The notes: generated from the letters alone by a model not told the origin. 64,000 nt of DNA from Prevotella multiformis DSM 16608 (GCF_000191065.1 NZ_GL872283.1:1523935-1587934); one strand, 5' to 3'. Positions 1 through 10,047 are shown, numbered from the stretch's first letter. Numbers and translations are program-made.

Positions 1-355
1 AGGCAGAGAAGACGAGGATGGCGGCCATGAAATAGACGGCGAAGTTATAGCCGACGGCATCAATGAGCCAGCTGTCGAGCAGGTAAAGCGGATAGAGAAA
101 GGTAAGATAAAGCGGATGGCGCACCGTCTCGAAATGGATGCGCATTCCCGAGATGGTTATCCACGACCAGTTGTCATATCCCGACATCCGGAAGTTCTTG
201 GTGAAAATGCTCCAGAAGCCACCGTGTGCCCCCATCGTATAGGCGTGATAGTGGCCGGCAATGACGAGGGCGTTGAACATGACGAAGACCGCAAGCATGG
301 CAAGTGCCAGCCAGCGTTCCTCTCTCTTTACCTTGAAGATATTGAATAGCTGCAT
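1..355 (-). CDS. Polytopic membrane protein, N-terminal part (DUF6080-like)
   Basis: The frame is open from an ATG at 355 to the window edge and gives 118 residues, so the C-terminus is missing. It starts MQLFNIFKVKREERWLALAM. Hydrophobic segments lie at about residues 14-34 and 82-118, with an aromatic hydrophilic stretch (FRMSGYDNWSWITISGMRIH) between them, as expected for an inner-membrane protein with an external loop. From memory the opening resembles the Bacteroidota DUF6080 family of large multi-pass proteins, but I cannot confirm this without a search. A -7 box 24 bases upstream gives a short leader. The function is unknown. Confidence 0.6.
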   Translation of the reverse strand, partial: MQLFNIFKVKREERWLALAMLAVFVMFNALVIAGHYHAYTMGAHGGFWSIFTKNFRMSGYDNWSWITISGMRIHFETVRHPLYLTFLYPLYLLDSWLIDAVGYNFAVYFMAAILVFSA

Positions 356-378
356 TGAACCGCATTGATTGACGGCTG

Positions 379-386
379 CAAAGATA
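379..386 (-). promoter_or_regulatory. -7 promoter box for the membrane protein gene
   Basis: TATCTTTG on the minus strand matches the Bacteroidota -7 consensus TAnnTTTG. TTTTG lies 19 bases upstream as the -33 element. It is 24 bases before the ATG at 355. Confidence 0.75.
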
Positions 387-932
387 CAAATTAAAGCAGA
401 CTGTACAAAATAACAGGCGGAAGAAGTCGCCCCATGCAGCGGGCAGACAGCAAAGGGGAAATCGTCCCCCGGCAGGGAAGCACGACGGCATGCCCTGGAC
501 GGCAGCTGTCGGGCAGGCAGGATTCCGCACAGGACCGTCATTCGCCCCCTTTGCTGGGATGTGAGAGCGTGGAGACAACCGGACAGCACCGGGTGAAAGA
601 AACAGATGAGCTGTCCCTGCCACCCATGGAGAATGAAGGAAGAAAACTTCCGGCTTACCCGTTTCCGGCGCCTCCACCCGGCACGGTGAGTCCGGACCGT
701 CCTTCTGAAGCTCCTACCCGAAAGGCATTCTCCTTTCTTCCGGGACATTTCATTTACAAAAAGAAAGGTCTTGAGCCTTGCCGTTTCCGATTCTCCCAAA
801 GGGTTTCCAGCAATGTTTCCATCCGCACTTGTCAGGTATTTAGAGCCACATCCGTAATTATGTCAAATTACTCAAAACACATTTTTTTGATAAGAAATAG
901 TGTTATTTATCTATTAATTCAACAAAATATCG

Positions 933-940
933 TATATTTG
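933..940 (+). promoter_or_regulatory. Orphan -7 promoter box
   Basis: TATATTTG followed by CA, in an AT-rich setting, matches the Bacteroidota -7 consensus. No clear -33 TTTG lies 20 bases upstream. No convincing gene follows for 590 bases. Confidence 0.5.
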
Positions 941-945
941 CATCC

Positions 946-1375
946 GAAAAGACGCTAACATTCCTGCCCGTTCATCAAAATAATTGCACATTAAGGCAAA
1001 TGGCGGTGAGGACAAGACACAGGATACCGACAATGACTACATTTATATTGACATATCACACACATACGACATTCTTGATCTGAGCACTTCCTGCCGTTGT
1101 CCTGCAACTTCTCCCCCGCAGACATCGGAAAGACGGCCGGAGACAAACCGGCAAGAGCTGTGCAGCAGACCGGCGGAGGCTCCGCACGTTCGTCTCCCGT
1201 ACACCCCGACAGGGCACAGACGGCGAAAAAGACACGTCCCCAGAGGGCGTGAACGACAGGACAGAAAGGTCTTAGTTAAATGAAAATAAGAAAATAACTA
1301 CCAAAATCCTATTATTTATGGGATATTTTTAGTTACCAGTGGGACTTCATCGTGAGATGAGGTCCCACATCTTTT
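946..1375 (+). ncRNA. Candidate noncoding transcript of about 430 nt
   Basis: The interval runs from the orphan promoter at 933-940 to a hairpin at 1339-1368 (a 13-bp stem with one wobble pair and a GTGA loop) followed by ATCTTTT. A second hairpin at about 1296-1334 pairs AACTA..AAAATCC with GGATaTTTTTAGTT. No recognisable RNase P, tmRNA or SRP core motif is present, and no protein is likely. The boundaries and function are inferred. Confidence 0.3.
1339..1375 (+). terminator. Hairpin terminator
   Basis: GTGGGACTTCATC and GATGAGGTCCCAC flank a GTGA loop and are followed by a short T-rich tail. It ends the possible noncoding transcript and sits upstream of the next promoter. Confidence 0.5.
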
Positions 1376-1480
1376 CATAGAAGTAAGCAGCCGAATGCAG
1401 GAAACGGCTGCACGGCGGTTTCCGGCCTCACCCATACAACAATTCCGCCCGAATCCCGGTGAAAAACCGTTTCTTTTCCG

Positions 1481-1488
1481 TATCTTTG
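1481..1488 (+). promoter_or_regulatory. -7 promoter box for bcp
   Basis: TATCTTTG with a following CG, 37 bases before the ATG at 1526. No good -33 element is visible. Confidence 0.7.
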
Positions 1489-1525
1489 CGGACAGAACAC
1501 AACATTCACCAAACAGGAAAAGAAC

Positions 1526-1984
1526 ATGAACGTAGGAGACAAAGCACCCGAAATCCTGGGCATAGACCAGGACGGGAAAGAAATCAGACTGAGTGACTAT
1601 AAAGGAAAGAAGATCGTACTCTACTTCTATCCGAAAGACCTGACATCGGGCTGCACGGCACAGGCCTGCAACCTGCGCGACAACTATGATGCCCTGAAGG
1701 CGAAGGGGTATGCCGTCATCGGCGCCAGCATACAGGACGAGAAATCGCACCGGAAATTCATCGAGAAGAACAGCCTGCCCTTCCCGCTCATCGCCGACAC
1801 CGACCTGAAGCTGGTGGAAGCCTTCGGCGTGTACGGCGAGAAGAAGATGTACGGACGCACCTACATGGGCACTTTCCGCACCACCTTCATCATCAACGAA
1901 GACGGCATCGTCGAGCGCATCCTCGGCCCGAAACAGATCAAGACCAAGGACCATGCGGCACAGATTCTTGCCGGGGAGGAATAG
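1526..1984 (+). CDS. bcp: Thiol peroxidase of the Bcp/PrxQ type
   Basis: This 152-residue protein is an AhpC/TSA-fold peroxiredoxin that reduces hydroperoxides in the cytoplasm using thioredoxin. The peroxidatic cysteine is Cys43 in the context LTSGCTAQACNLRD. The usual proline-glycine before it is replaced by Ser-Gly. Cys48, five residues on, is the resolving cysteine of the atypical 2-Cys PrxQ class. The late conserved segments MYGRTYMGTFRTTFIINEDG and the C-terminal helix are present, and the length is normal for the family. The ATG is preceded by AGGAAAAGAAC and lies 37 bases after its own -7 box, so the gene is probably monocistronic. Confidence 0.95.
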   Translation: MNVGDKAPEILGIDQDGKEIRLSDYKGKKIVLYFYPKDLTSGCTAQACNLRDNYDALKAKGYAVIGASIQDEKSHRKFIEKNSLPFPLIADTDLKLVEAFGVYGEKKMYGRTYMGTFRTTFIINEDGIVERILGPKQIKTKDHAAQILAGEE

Positions 1985-2149
1985 GCGGAAGGGCAGACGG
2001 TTCCCCGCCCGCCTATCAGAAAAAGGGAGAAGAGAACAGAGCCGGGCGACCGTCCGGCACGGTTGCAGACAGGCCTTGTCCGCTCCCGTCCGCCCCCTGC
2101 CGGCAGAATCCCGGGGCTTTCATCCTTGCGGGCATCCCTGCAAGGTACG

Positions 2150-2190
2150 GAAAAAGAAAGTCCCGGCCTCACACCAGATGAAGCCGGGAC
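2150..2190 (-). terminator. Terminator of the 27-residue peptide gene
   Basis: On the minus strand GTCCCGGC pairs with GCCGGGAC and is followed directly by CTTTCTTTTT. It lies 40 bases after the stop codon of the small gene. Confidence 0.8.
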
Positions 2191-2230
2191 ACAGTCTTTA
2201 CTCTCAAATTTCCAAATCACGCTTTCAGGC

Positions 2231-2314
2231 TCAGGCAGCAATGTGGTTGTTGACGTTCACTGCCTTTGCTACCAATGCTGCAACTACTACAGCGGCTAAT
2301 ACTATTGAAATCAT
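2231..2314 (-). CDS. 27-residue hydrophobic peptide
   Basis: The reading frame starts at an ATG at 2314 behind a good ribosome binding site (AGGAAAGAAG). It encodes 27 residues: MISIVLAAVVVAALVAKAVN, then VNNHIAA. Residues 2-19 could form one membrane helix, broken by Lys17, with a short polar tail. The gene has its own promoter (2389-2396, with TTG 20 bases upstream) and a strong terminator (2150-2190), so the whole unit is about 230 nt. I know no function. Membrane microproteins and type I toxins have this general shape, but I see no antisense RNA. It is too short for most automatic annotation. Confidence 0.7.
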   Translation of the reverse strand: MISIVLAAVVVAALVAKAVNVNNHIAA

Positions 2315-2388
2315 AATCTTCTTTCCTTTTAATGGAGACGCTCTCCGCCTCCTGTTCTCAAATATGTTATCCTTAATCTTTACGGGTG

Positions 2389-2396
2389 CAAAGGTA
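2389..2396 (-). promoter_or_regulatory. -7 box for the 27-residue peptide gene
   Basis: TACCTTTG followed by CA on the minus strand. TTG lies exactly 20 bases upstream, the normal Bacteroidota -33/-7 spacing. Confidence 0.85.
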
Positions 2397-2523
2397 GAGA
2401 GAAACGGGACAGAAAGCAAGTTTTATCTGCCCCGGATCCTGTTTTCCGCTATTTAATTACCTTGCGTCAAGCTGCTTGACTTTCATCAAGCACGCAAAGT
2501 TTGCTTTTCTCGGACATTTCCAT

Positions 2524-2531
2524 TACCTTTG
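2524..2531 (+). promoter_or_regulatory. Promoter of the helicase gene
   Basis: TTTG, 20 bases, then TACCTTTG: a consensus promoter. It fixes the helicase start, because an in-frame ATG at 2501 would lie upstream of the transcription start. Confidence 0.85.
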
Positions 2532-2560
2532 TTCTCTCAAACAGACAAACGGACAGAAGC

Positions 2561-4714
2561 ATGGAGAAGAACCAGGAGCTGCGCAACGCATGGGACTTTG
2601 TAGAACATACGGGAATCAGCATCTTCCTGACCGGAAAGGCCGGCACAGGCAAGACGACATTCCTCCGTACCCTCAGGGATCGGAGCAGGAAACGGAGCAT
2701 CATCGTGGCACCGACCGGCGTGGCGGCCATCAATGCCGGCGGCATGACCATCCATTCGTTCTTCCAGCTGCCTCTGTCGCCCTTCGTACCCAATGCCAGC
2801 ATCAAGAACCGGTTTGACTACAGCAAGGAAAAACGCAAGATCATGCGCACCCTCGACCTGCTGATCATCGACGAGATCAGCATGGTCCGGTCCGACGTGC
2901 TGGATGCCATCGACTCCGTCCTGCGCCGGTTCCGCGAACACGACAGACCCTTCGGGGGAGTGCAGCTGCTCATGATCGGCGACCTGCAGCAGCTTACGCC
3001 GGTCGTGACACCGGAAGAAGAGAAGCTGTTGCAGCAGTACTATGACACGCCCTACTTCTTCGGATCGAAGGCATTGCGCAGCATCAATTACGTGACCATC
3101 GAACTGACACACGTCTACCGGCAGCAGGACAGTTCCTTCATCACCTTACTTAATCATGTAAGAGAAGGACAGACCACGGCGGCCGACCTGCAACGGCTCA
3201 ACGAGCGGTACCAACCGGCCTTCCGGCCGGCGGCGGAGAGCGACTACATCCGACTGACGACACACAACAGGATCGCAGAGAGCTGCAACGAAGACCAGCT
3301 GCGCAATCTCCCGACAAGAGCCTGTACATTCAGGGCGGAGACCGAGGGCAACTTCCCCGAATACAACTACCCTGCCGACTTCCATCTGACCCTGAAGACG
3401 GGGGCGCAGGTGATGTTCATCCGCAACGACAACGGCGGCCGCTATTACAACGGCCGCATCGGACACGTCACATACGTTGACCACAGCAAGATCCTCGTCC
3501 TCTGCCCCGGTGACGACGAAGCCATCGAGGTGGAAGCGGAGACCTGGGAGAATACGAAATACACCTTGAACGAACGGACAAAACAGATTGAAGCCGAGGT
3601 GCAGGGCACCTTCAGGCAGTATCCGCTGCGACTTGCATGGGCCATCACCATACACAAAAGCCAGGGGCTGACCTTCGAACACGCCATCATCGATGCACAG
3701 CAGGCGTTCGCCTCGGGACAGGTCTACGTCGCCCTGAGCCGCTGCAAGACCCTGGAAGGACTTGTACTGGCTACGCCCATCCGCAGCACGGCAATCATCA
3801 ATGACCGGCGCGTGAGCGACTACATCTCCCATCAGACCGAACAGGCGGCGCAAAGTATCTCCGCCCTGCCTGCCCTGAAAGAAGAATACTACCGTCAGCT
3901 GCTCATGGAACTGTTCAACTTCGACGAGATAAAAGCCTCCGAAACGGCACTTTTCAGGGTACTGACAGAGTTCTTCTTCAAGTTCCCGAAGATTACGGCA
4001 CTCCACAGGATGGCACTTTCCGACCTTGACACACGCATCCTGAAAGTATCGATGAAATGGGGGAACATCATCAGAAGGATGACCGCCGGACAGCTGCATG
4101 AAGCCGAATTTATGGAGAGGGTGAAGAGCAGTACACGTTACTTCCACAGCCAGCTGACGGAACTGTTCAGCCACGTGCTCGGCATGACAAAGGAACTGCA
4201 GACGAGCAACAAGACTGCCGCCAGACGCTTTGAGAACACTTATGCGGAACTGCAGCAGTCGTATCAGGTCAAATGCGAACTGCTGGAACACATCATGGAG
4301 GAGGGATTCTCCACGGTCGCCTATCTGACAGCAAAGCAGGAGGCCATCCTGAACAGTCTCGACGATGGAAAGGGAAGAAAACGCAGGAAGAAAGAGCCGG
4401 ACGCTCCCAAGTCTGCACCCAGACCGAGTACCGGCGAGATAACCTTCAGGCTCTTCAAGGAGGGGAAGCGGATAAAGGAAATCGCAAAGGAGCGCGGCCT
4501 CACCCCGGGGACTGTCCAGGGGCATCTCTTTCCCTATATCCGGAAGGGCGACATAAAGATTGAGGAGGTGATGGACAGTTCGAAAGTCAACCTCATCAGG
4601 CGGATTATAAAAGGTGTAGGGACGGATGGCGGCATGAGACCCATCAAGGAGCTGTGCCCGTCTGACATCACCTATAACGACATCCTGATGGTCATGAAGA
4701 CGGCAATGCCTTAG
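2561..4714 (+). CDS. PIF1-like DNA helicase with C-terminal HTH
   Basis: This is a 717-residue SF1 helicase of the PIF1/RecD2-like group common in Bacteroidota. Walker A is GKAGTGKTT near residue 26, Walker B is LLIIDEISMV near residue 104, and the late UvrD_C_2-type motif HKSQGLTFEHAIID is near residue 363. The last 80 residues contain a helix-turn-helix (FKEGKRIKEIAKERGLTPGT) like the HTH_40 domain found at the end of RecQ-type helicases. A basic linker (GRKRRKKEP) separates the two parts. I chose the ATG at 2561 because the promoter box ends at 2531. It probably unwinds or remodels DNA in repair or replication, and the gene stands alone. Confidence 0.85.
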   Translation: MEKNQELRNAWDFVEHTGISIFLTGKAGTGKTTFLRTLRDRSRKRSIIVAPTGVAAINAGGMTIHSFFQLPLSPFVPNASIKNRFDYSKEKRKIMRTLDLLIIDEISMVRSDVLDAIDSVLRRFREHDRPFGGVQLLMIGDLQQLTPVVTPEEEKLLQQYYDTPYFFGSKALRSINYVTIELTHVYRQQDSSFITLLNHVREGQTTAADLQRLNERYQPAFRPAAESDYIRLTTHNRIAESCNEDQLRNLPTRACTFRAETEGNFPEYNYPADFHLTLKTGAQVMFIRNDNGGRYYNGRIGHVTYVDHSKILVLCPGDDEAIEVEAETWENTKYTLNERTKQIEAEVQGTFRQYPLRLAWAITIHKSQGLTFEHAIIDAQQAFASGQVYVALSRCKTLEGLVLATPIRSTAIINDRRVSDYISHQTEQAAQSISALPALKEEYYRQLLMELFNFDEIKASETALFRVLTEFFFKFPKITALHRMALSDLDTRILKVSMKWGNIIRRMTAGQLHEAEFMERVKSSTRYFHSQLTELFSHVLGMTKELQTSNKTAARRFENTYAELQQSYQVKCELLEHIMEEGFSTVAYLTAKQEAILNSLDDGKGRKRRKKEPDAPKSAPRPSTGEITFRLFKEGKRIKEIAKERGLTPGTVQGHLFPYIRKGDIKIEEVMDSSKVNLIRRIIKGVGTDGGMRPIKELCPSDITYNDILMVMKTAMP

Positions 4715-4984
4715 AGGACGGGCAGCCGGCAGCAGCTGTCCGCACGGCTCCCCAGCTCTCCATCTCCATCCCCCCGCCCGATCCGCCCCCTGATTGTCTG
4801 CCCGGAAAAGGACAGTCCGACAGCCCTCCGCAACAACCAGAACGAGCTGGCTGAGGACAACAGGACGTGCAATGGAACGGAAAAAACGAACAAGCGAAGT
4901 AACAAAACGTCCTACGTACAACAAATTTCACATACATGATGAATAAAAAAGGGACAGAATGCCTTTCCTTTGCAGGAAAAGTTT

Positions 4985-4992
4985 TATCTTTG
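4985..4992 (+). promoter_or_regulatory. -7 promoter box of a noncoding unit
   Basis: TATCTTTG followed by CAG. It is followed not by a gene but by about 190 bases ending in a very strong terminator. The -33 element is not clear. Confidence 0.65.
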
Positions 4993-4997
4993 CAGTC

Positions 4998-5192
4998 CAA
5001 TTCAAGGCTATTATTGAGTAGCAATCAAATTACGTTTACATAGTTATTAGTTAGTTAATAGTCATTTTAAGTAGCCAGACCGCTCCTCGTGATGAAGGGT
5101 ATCCGGCAAAACTTTGAATCAGATAATTTTTAAGTTATTTAGTTAAGTGGCTGAGTGTATGTCTGCGCGAGCAGGTGTACACTCTTTTCTTT
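4998..5192 (+). ncRNA. Probable structured noncoding RNA of about 190 nt
   Basis: The interval is bounded by a -7 box (4985-4992) and a 14-bp terminator stem with a GCGA tetraloop and T-tract (5153-5192). No reading frame of useful length exists inside. The sequence is AT-rich with local hairpins: GCTA..TAGC near 5010-5024, and the 5' ATTCAAGG can pair with CTTTGAAT near 5112-5119, closing one domain. The size and promoter-terminator layout fit Bacteroidota small RNAs such as 6S-like RNAs, but I cannot identify the family. It ends about 190 bases before the glutamine synthetase gene and has a separate promoter from it. Confidence 0.55.
5153..5192 (+). terminator. Strong intrinsic terminator
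   Basis: GAGTGTATGTCTGC, GCGA loop, GCAGGTGTACACTC: a 14-bp stem with three wobble pairs, followed by TTTTCTTT. Confidence 0.85.
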
Positions 5193-5341
5193 CACGCCTC
5201 CATGCTCTTCTTTCACTGCCGTCTTCCCGCCCATAGAAGTTCCCCCTGTCCGGAAAGACACAGCCATCCCATCAGTCATCCCATCAGAAAAGAACGGCGA
5301 CTAATCTGCCGGAATCCTTTGCAGGATCATAGGAAAATACT

Positions 5342-5349
5342 TAATTTTG
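5342..5349 (+). promoter_or_regulatory. Promoter of the glutamine synthetase gene
   Basis: TTTG, 20 bases, then TAATTTTG, followed by a leader of about 27 bases and the ATG at 5382. Confidence 0.85.
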
Positions 5350-5381
5350 CAGCAGAAAGTTCCATTTAAAAGGTAAGAGAT

Positions 5382-7571
<2,190 letters not shown>

Positions 7572-7616
7572 AAACAGACGGTTCCATCGTCGTAAAGACC
7601 CGTAAAAGCCCGACAG

Positions 7617-7743
7617 AAAAAGGCTGTTTCAAAAAAGTACCCACGGGTGGATGGAGAGGGTGTGCGGCATCTCAGCATCCATCAACAGAACCCTACGGGA
7701 AACGCACAGGACATGTGTGTCTGCTTTTTGAAACGGCCTTTTT
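7617..7743. repeat. Inverted repeat element downstream of glnN
   Basis: A 21-base left arm (AAAAAGGCTGTTTCAAAAAA plus G, 7617-7637) pairs with a 20-base right arm (CTTTTTGAAACGGCCTTTTT, 7724-7743) across 86 bases. The pairing has one wobble and one bulge. The inner part has further complementarity (ACCCACGGGTGG, and GTGTGCG with CGCACA). The right arm ends in TTTTT, so the element can terminate glnN transcription. It may be a miniature insertion element. Confidence 0.6.
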
Positions 7744-8019
7744 CTATGATTCCAAACAGACCTTCCGAATTCAAAGGCATATGCAAACCAGCAGATGTTC
7801 TTTGCAGGAAAAGGAGAATCTCGACATGAAAGGCAATGTCTTCCATGGTTTTCCATAATCAACAAGACGGCTGTCCCATCAGACTTGAAACAGCCCGGAT
7901 GCCTATGCTCAGACGCCTTCCAACAGACGATGTACACCCTGTACGGGGAACACGGGCCCGTTTCCTTCACTATCATACATACAGCAGGCGAGCTGACGGC
8001 CGACTAAAGCCGCCCCTGC
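7744..8019. other. Intergenic space between convergent genes
   Basis: I see no gene. A small hairpin (GGCTGT at 7869-7874 with ACAGCC at 7890-7895) may help end transcription. ATGs here open only short frames without ribosome binding sites. Confidence 0.5.
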
Positions 8020-9183
8020 TCAGGAAGGTTTCGTCCTGTTCTCCATCTTCCGCTTCATCCGGCTCTTTATCGACCTCACAGCCTGCGCCGTACAACAGAA
8101 GGCCTCAGCTTTCTGTTCATCCGTCATGCCGTTGTGCTCCATGATGTAATAAAATGTTTCCTTGGGCGTGAAGGCATAATGCGGGTTGTTGATCACATAC
8201 GACAGGTCATAGTCGAAGCTGGGCATGATGACGTTGACCGCCAGTTGCTCCCGTTTGCCCATCTGGGAGAGATTTCCGCCTTTCATAATCGTATAGAGCG
8301 TGTCTATACCCAGCTTCATCTGCTCGATGGAATCGATGGTTTTCGCATCTTCTACCGGTGCGGGAAGTGAAGCTTTCAGCTGTTTCAGTTCGTTGAGCCT
8401 GTTGTCAATCTCCGTCTTCATCTCATCGATGGTCGCATCCTTCCGCTGCAAGGTCTGCTGGATGTTCTGCTCCGTTTCCTGCTGCAGCTTCCTGTAGGAG
8501 CGGGTCTGCTGGCGCAGACGACGGCGGAACCATACGACGACGCCGATGGTCACGGCAACGAGAAGCAGGAGCAGATAAGCAATGTACAGCTGCAACTGCA
8601 GGGCTTTCCGCTGTGCGACCGCCACTTCATAACGGTCCTGTATCTGTACCATCTCAATGTCTTTCTCCGGTGAAACCGAAAGAACCTGATGCTTCTCTAT
8701 CCGTGTACGTATCTCCTGCAGCGTCTTTTCCTGATCTTTCCGGATGCGGGGTCTGAATGTTTCCGCCCGTTTTATATACAGCAAGGCCGAATCACGCAGT
8801 CCCATTTGGTTGAAGACGGAAGCCTTTTCGAGGTAAACATCCGTCAGCCGGTGGCTTCGTTTGCTGTCGTCGGCGTGCCCGGCGGCATGGCTGAGGTAGT
8901 CGAGAGCCAGCCTGTAGGCACCGCTCTGCGCATTCAACAGTGCGATACGGTAGTAAGTCGTGAACTTCAGAGAGTCCTCCGTTACATTGAATAGATGTTT
9001 CTCAGCTGCCTTCAGCTGATACATCGCATTACGGGCGTCATGTCTCCCGGCAAACAACGCCGCACTGTCGAGCCGCATCCGTGCGATTCCGTCGTCGGTA
9101 GCAGGATAGGCAGGCAGTCTCTTCTGCTGACATGAGAGCAAAGCGGCAAGGACCGTCAGCAGCAGGCACATTCTCGTTTTCAT
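8020..9183 (-). CDS. Lipoprotein-type TPR regulator with transmembrane helix and HTH-like end
   Basis: This 387-residue protein starts with a lipoprotein signal (MKTRMCLLLTVLAALLSCQQ, probable lipidated Cys18). About 160 residues of TPR-like helices follow (KAEKHLFNVTEDSLKFTTYY, LALDYLSHAAGHADDSKR), then a membrane helix (LYIAYLLLLLVAVTIGVVVW), a coiled coil (QTRSYRKLQQETEQNIQQ onward) and a C-terminal region (DEQKAEAFCCTAQAVRSIKS) like a degenerate LuxR-type HTH. This is the layout of Bacteroidota membrane-anchored regulators. I chose the ATG at 9183 because the promoter box ends only five bases before it. The signal it senses and its targets are unknown. Confidence 0.7.
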   Translation of the reverse strand: MKTRMCLLLTVLAALLSCQQKRLPAYPATDDGIARMRLDSAALFAGRHDARNAMYQLKAAEKHLFNVTEDSLKFTTYYRIALLNAQSGAYRLALDYLSHAAGHADDSKRSHRLTDVYLEKASVFNQMGLRDSALLYIKRAETFRPRIRKDQEKTLQEIRTRIEKHQVLSVSPEKDIEMVQIQDRYEVAVAQRKALQLQLYIAYLLLLLVAVTIGVVVWFRRRLRQQTRSYRKLQQETEQNIQQTLQRKDATIDEMKTEIDNRLNELKQLKASLPAPVEDAKTIDSIEQMKLGIDTLYTIMKGGNLSQMGKREQLAVNVIMPSFDYDLSYVINNPHYAFTPKETFYYIMEHNGMTDEQKAEAFCCTAQAVRSIKSRMKRKMENRTKPS

Positions 9184-9188
9184 ATATG

Positions 9189-9196
9189 CAAAGATA
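9189..9196 (-). promoter_or_regulatory. Promoter that implies a leaderless mRNA
   Basis: TTTG, 20 bases, TATCTTTG on the minus strand is a full consensus promoter. Only CATAT separates the box from ATGAAAACG, so transcription should begin at or within a few bases of the start codon. Confidence 0.8.
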
Positions 9197-9336
9197 CACA
9201 TTCTATGCATGACCGCCAAATCACAGTTGTGTCAGAATCTATGGAAAGGGAGAGATAAACGAATGATAATCAGCAGGCTAATGACCGGAAATGTGTCAAG
9301 GAAGAACGGGGTATTGCAGGGTATTCTCTTCTTCTT

Positions 9337-9344
9337 TACCTTTG
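9337..9344 (+). promoter_or_regulatory. Promoter upstream of a small hairpin RNA
   Basis: TTG, 20 bases, TACCTTTG followed by CA. A terminator-like hairpin follows after only about 40 bases. Confidence 0.8.
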
Positions 9345-9349
9345 CATTG

Positions 9350-9431
9350 ACATTAAGTTCCAATATATGTCATCTGCTTTTCATAAACCTGCGGCGGCGT
9401 GATTGCGTTTAAGCGCTGGCGCAGGTTTTCA
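9350..9431 (+). ncRNA. Candidate small RNA or attenuated leader of about 80 nt
   Basis: A consensus promoter (9337-9344) is followed by about 35 unstructured bases and a hairpin (AAACCTGCG at 9385-9393 with CGCAGGTTT at 9420-9428, then a further T). The next gene begins at 9520. The unit is either an independent small RNA or a transcription attenuator in the leader of the TonB-domain gene. No peptide with a ribosome binding site is visible. Confidence 0.45.
9385..9430 (+). terminator. Hairpin terminator or attenuator
   Basis: A 9-bp perfect outer stem with an inner GCG..CGC possibility, ending in TTTT. Confidence 0.5.
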
Positions 9432-9519
9432 TCCTCCACCCTGGTTCTTGCAGAAAAGAAAGAGCTTGGATTTCGGAATGAAGCAAACATACTGAATTGA
9501 ATATTAAACGGTCTTGATT

Positions 9520-10047
9520 ATGAAGGAAAAATTATTCTGTACGTTGCTGATGTGTTTCGTTGTCGTCGGGGAATCCGCTGCACAGCACCAGAAAAAACCG
9601 ATGGAACCGGGGAAAACAAGGTGCGACAGTTCCTCTCTGCCCATGTTCTGCGCCGAACCGGCTTCTGTCCCCCACCGTGATACGGTGTCCTCGGTCGCAC
9701 CCATGGAGAAGGAAGACACCGCAAAGACGGAGCGGGAACGGGAGATGGAAGCGGTATGTCTCTTCGAAGAACACCCTTGCTTTCCCGGTGACTTCAAGGC
9801 TTTCATTGCAGCCAATCTCCGTTACCCTCCCACATTGCAGGAGACATGCTGCCAAGGAAGGATCATCGTGAAGTTCTTTGTCAACCCCAAGGGCAGGTGC
9901 AGTCGGTTTACGGTTGTGCGTTCTGTTGACCCGGCGTTAGATCAGGAAGCACTCCGTGTCTTAAAGACGATGCCGGCCTGGAAATGGAAACGCAAGCCCA
10001 AGAAAGGGACATGGGCCGTCGTCCCCATAACGTTCCGGCTGCAATAG
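9520..10047 (+). CDS. Secreted TonB C-terminal domain protein
   Basis: This 175-residue protein has a signal peptide ([20 protein letters not shown]) and a polar linker of about 70 residues. A TonB C-terminal fold follows from about residue 78: [40 protein letters not shown] and [20 protein letters not shown]. Bacteroidota have many such stand-alone TonB-domain proteins. Unlike true TonB, this one has a cleavable signal instead of a membrane anchor and lacks a long Pro-rich spacer, so it may not transduce energy. ATG 9520 is preferred to an upstream TTG at 9514. A promoter lies 175 bases upstream, with a hairpin between. Confidence 0.75.
   Translation: MKEKLFCTLLMCFVVVGESAAQHQKKPMEPGKTRCDSSSLPMFCAEPASVPHRDTVSSVAPMEKEDTAKTEREREMEAVCLFEEHPCFPGDFKAFIAANLRYPPTLQETCCQGRIIVKFFVNPKGRCSRFTVVRSVDPALDQEALRVLKTMPAWKWKRKPKKGTWAVVPITFRLQ

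Larger units (their letters stand above)
387..1480. other. Gene-free stretch
   Basis: No reading frame here has plausible codon use, a ribosome binding site and a known motif together. The frames at 434-958 and 984-1283 translate to low-complexity Pro, Arg and Ser-rich text and look spurious. The region from about 830 to 945 is AT-rich and ends in a promoter box. The region from about 1290 to 1375 contains two hairpins. The part between could be a noncoding transcript (see 946-1375). Confidence 0.6.

Noticed and set aside
434..1283. Two possible genes of 174 and 99 codons
   Set aside because: There is no ribosome binding site, the composition is low-complexity and the second frame has no family resemblance. 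I left the stretch as gene-free.
946..1375. RNase P RNA, tmRNA or SRP RNA
   Set aside because: The conserved core sequences of these RNAs (for example the GAGGAAAGUC region of RNase P RNA, or a tmRNA tRNA-like end) are not present.
2501..2560. Upstream start for the helicase at 2501
   Set aside because: The consensus promoter at 2524-2531 lies after it, so that codon would not be transcribed.
3146..4924. Long minus-strand frame opposite the helicase
   Set aside because: The helicase motifs are complete on the plus strand, and the antisense translation is His/Arg/Leu-rich without domains.
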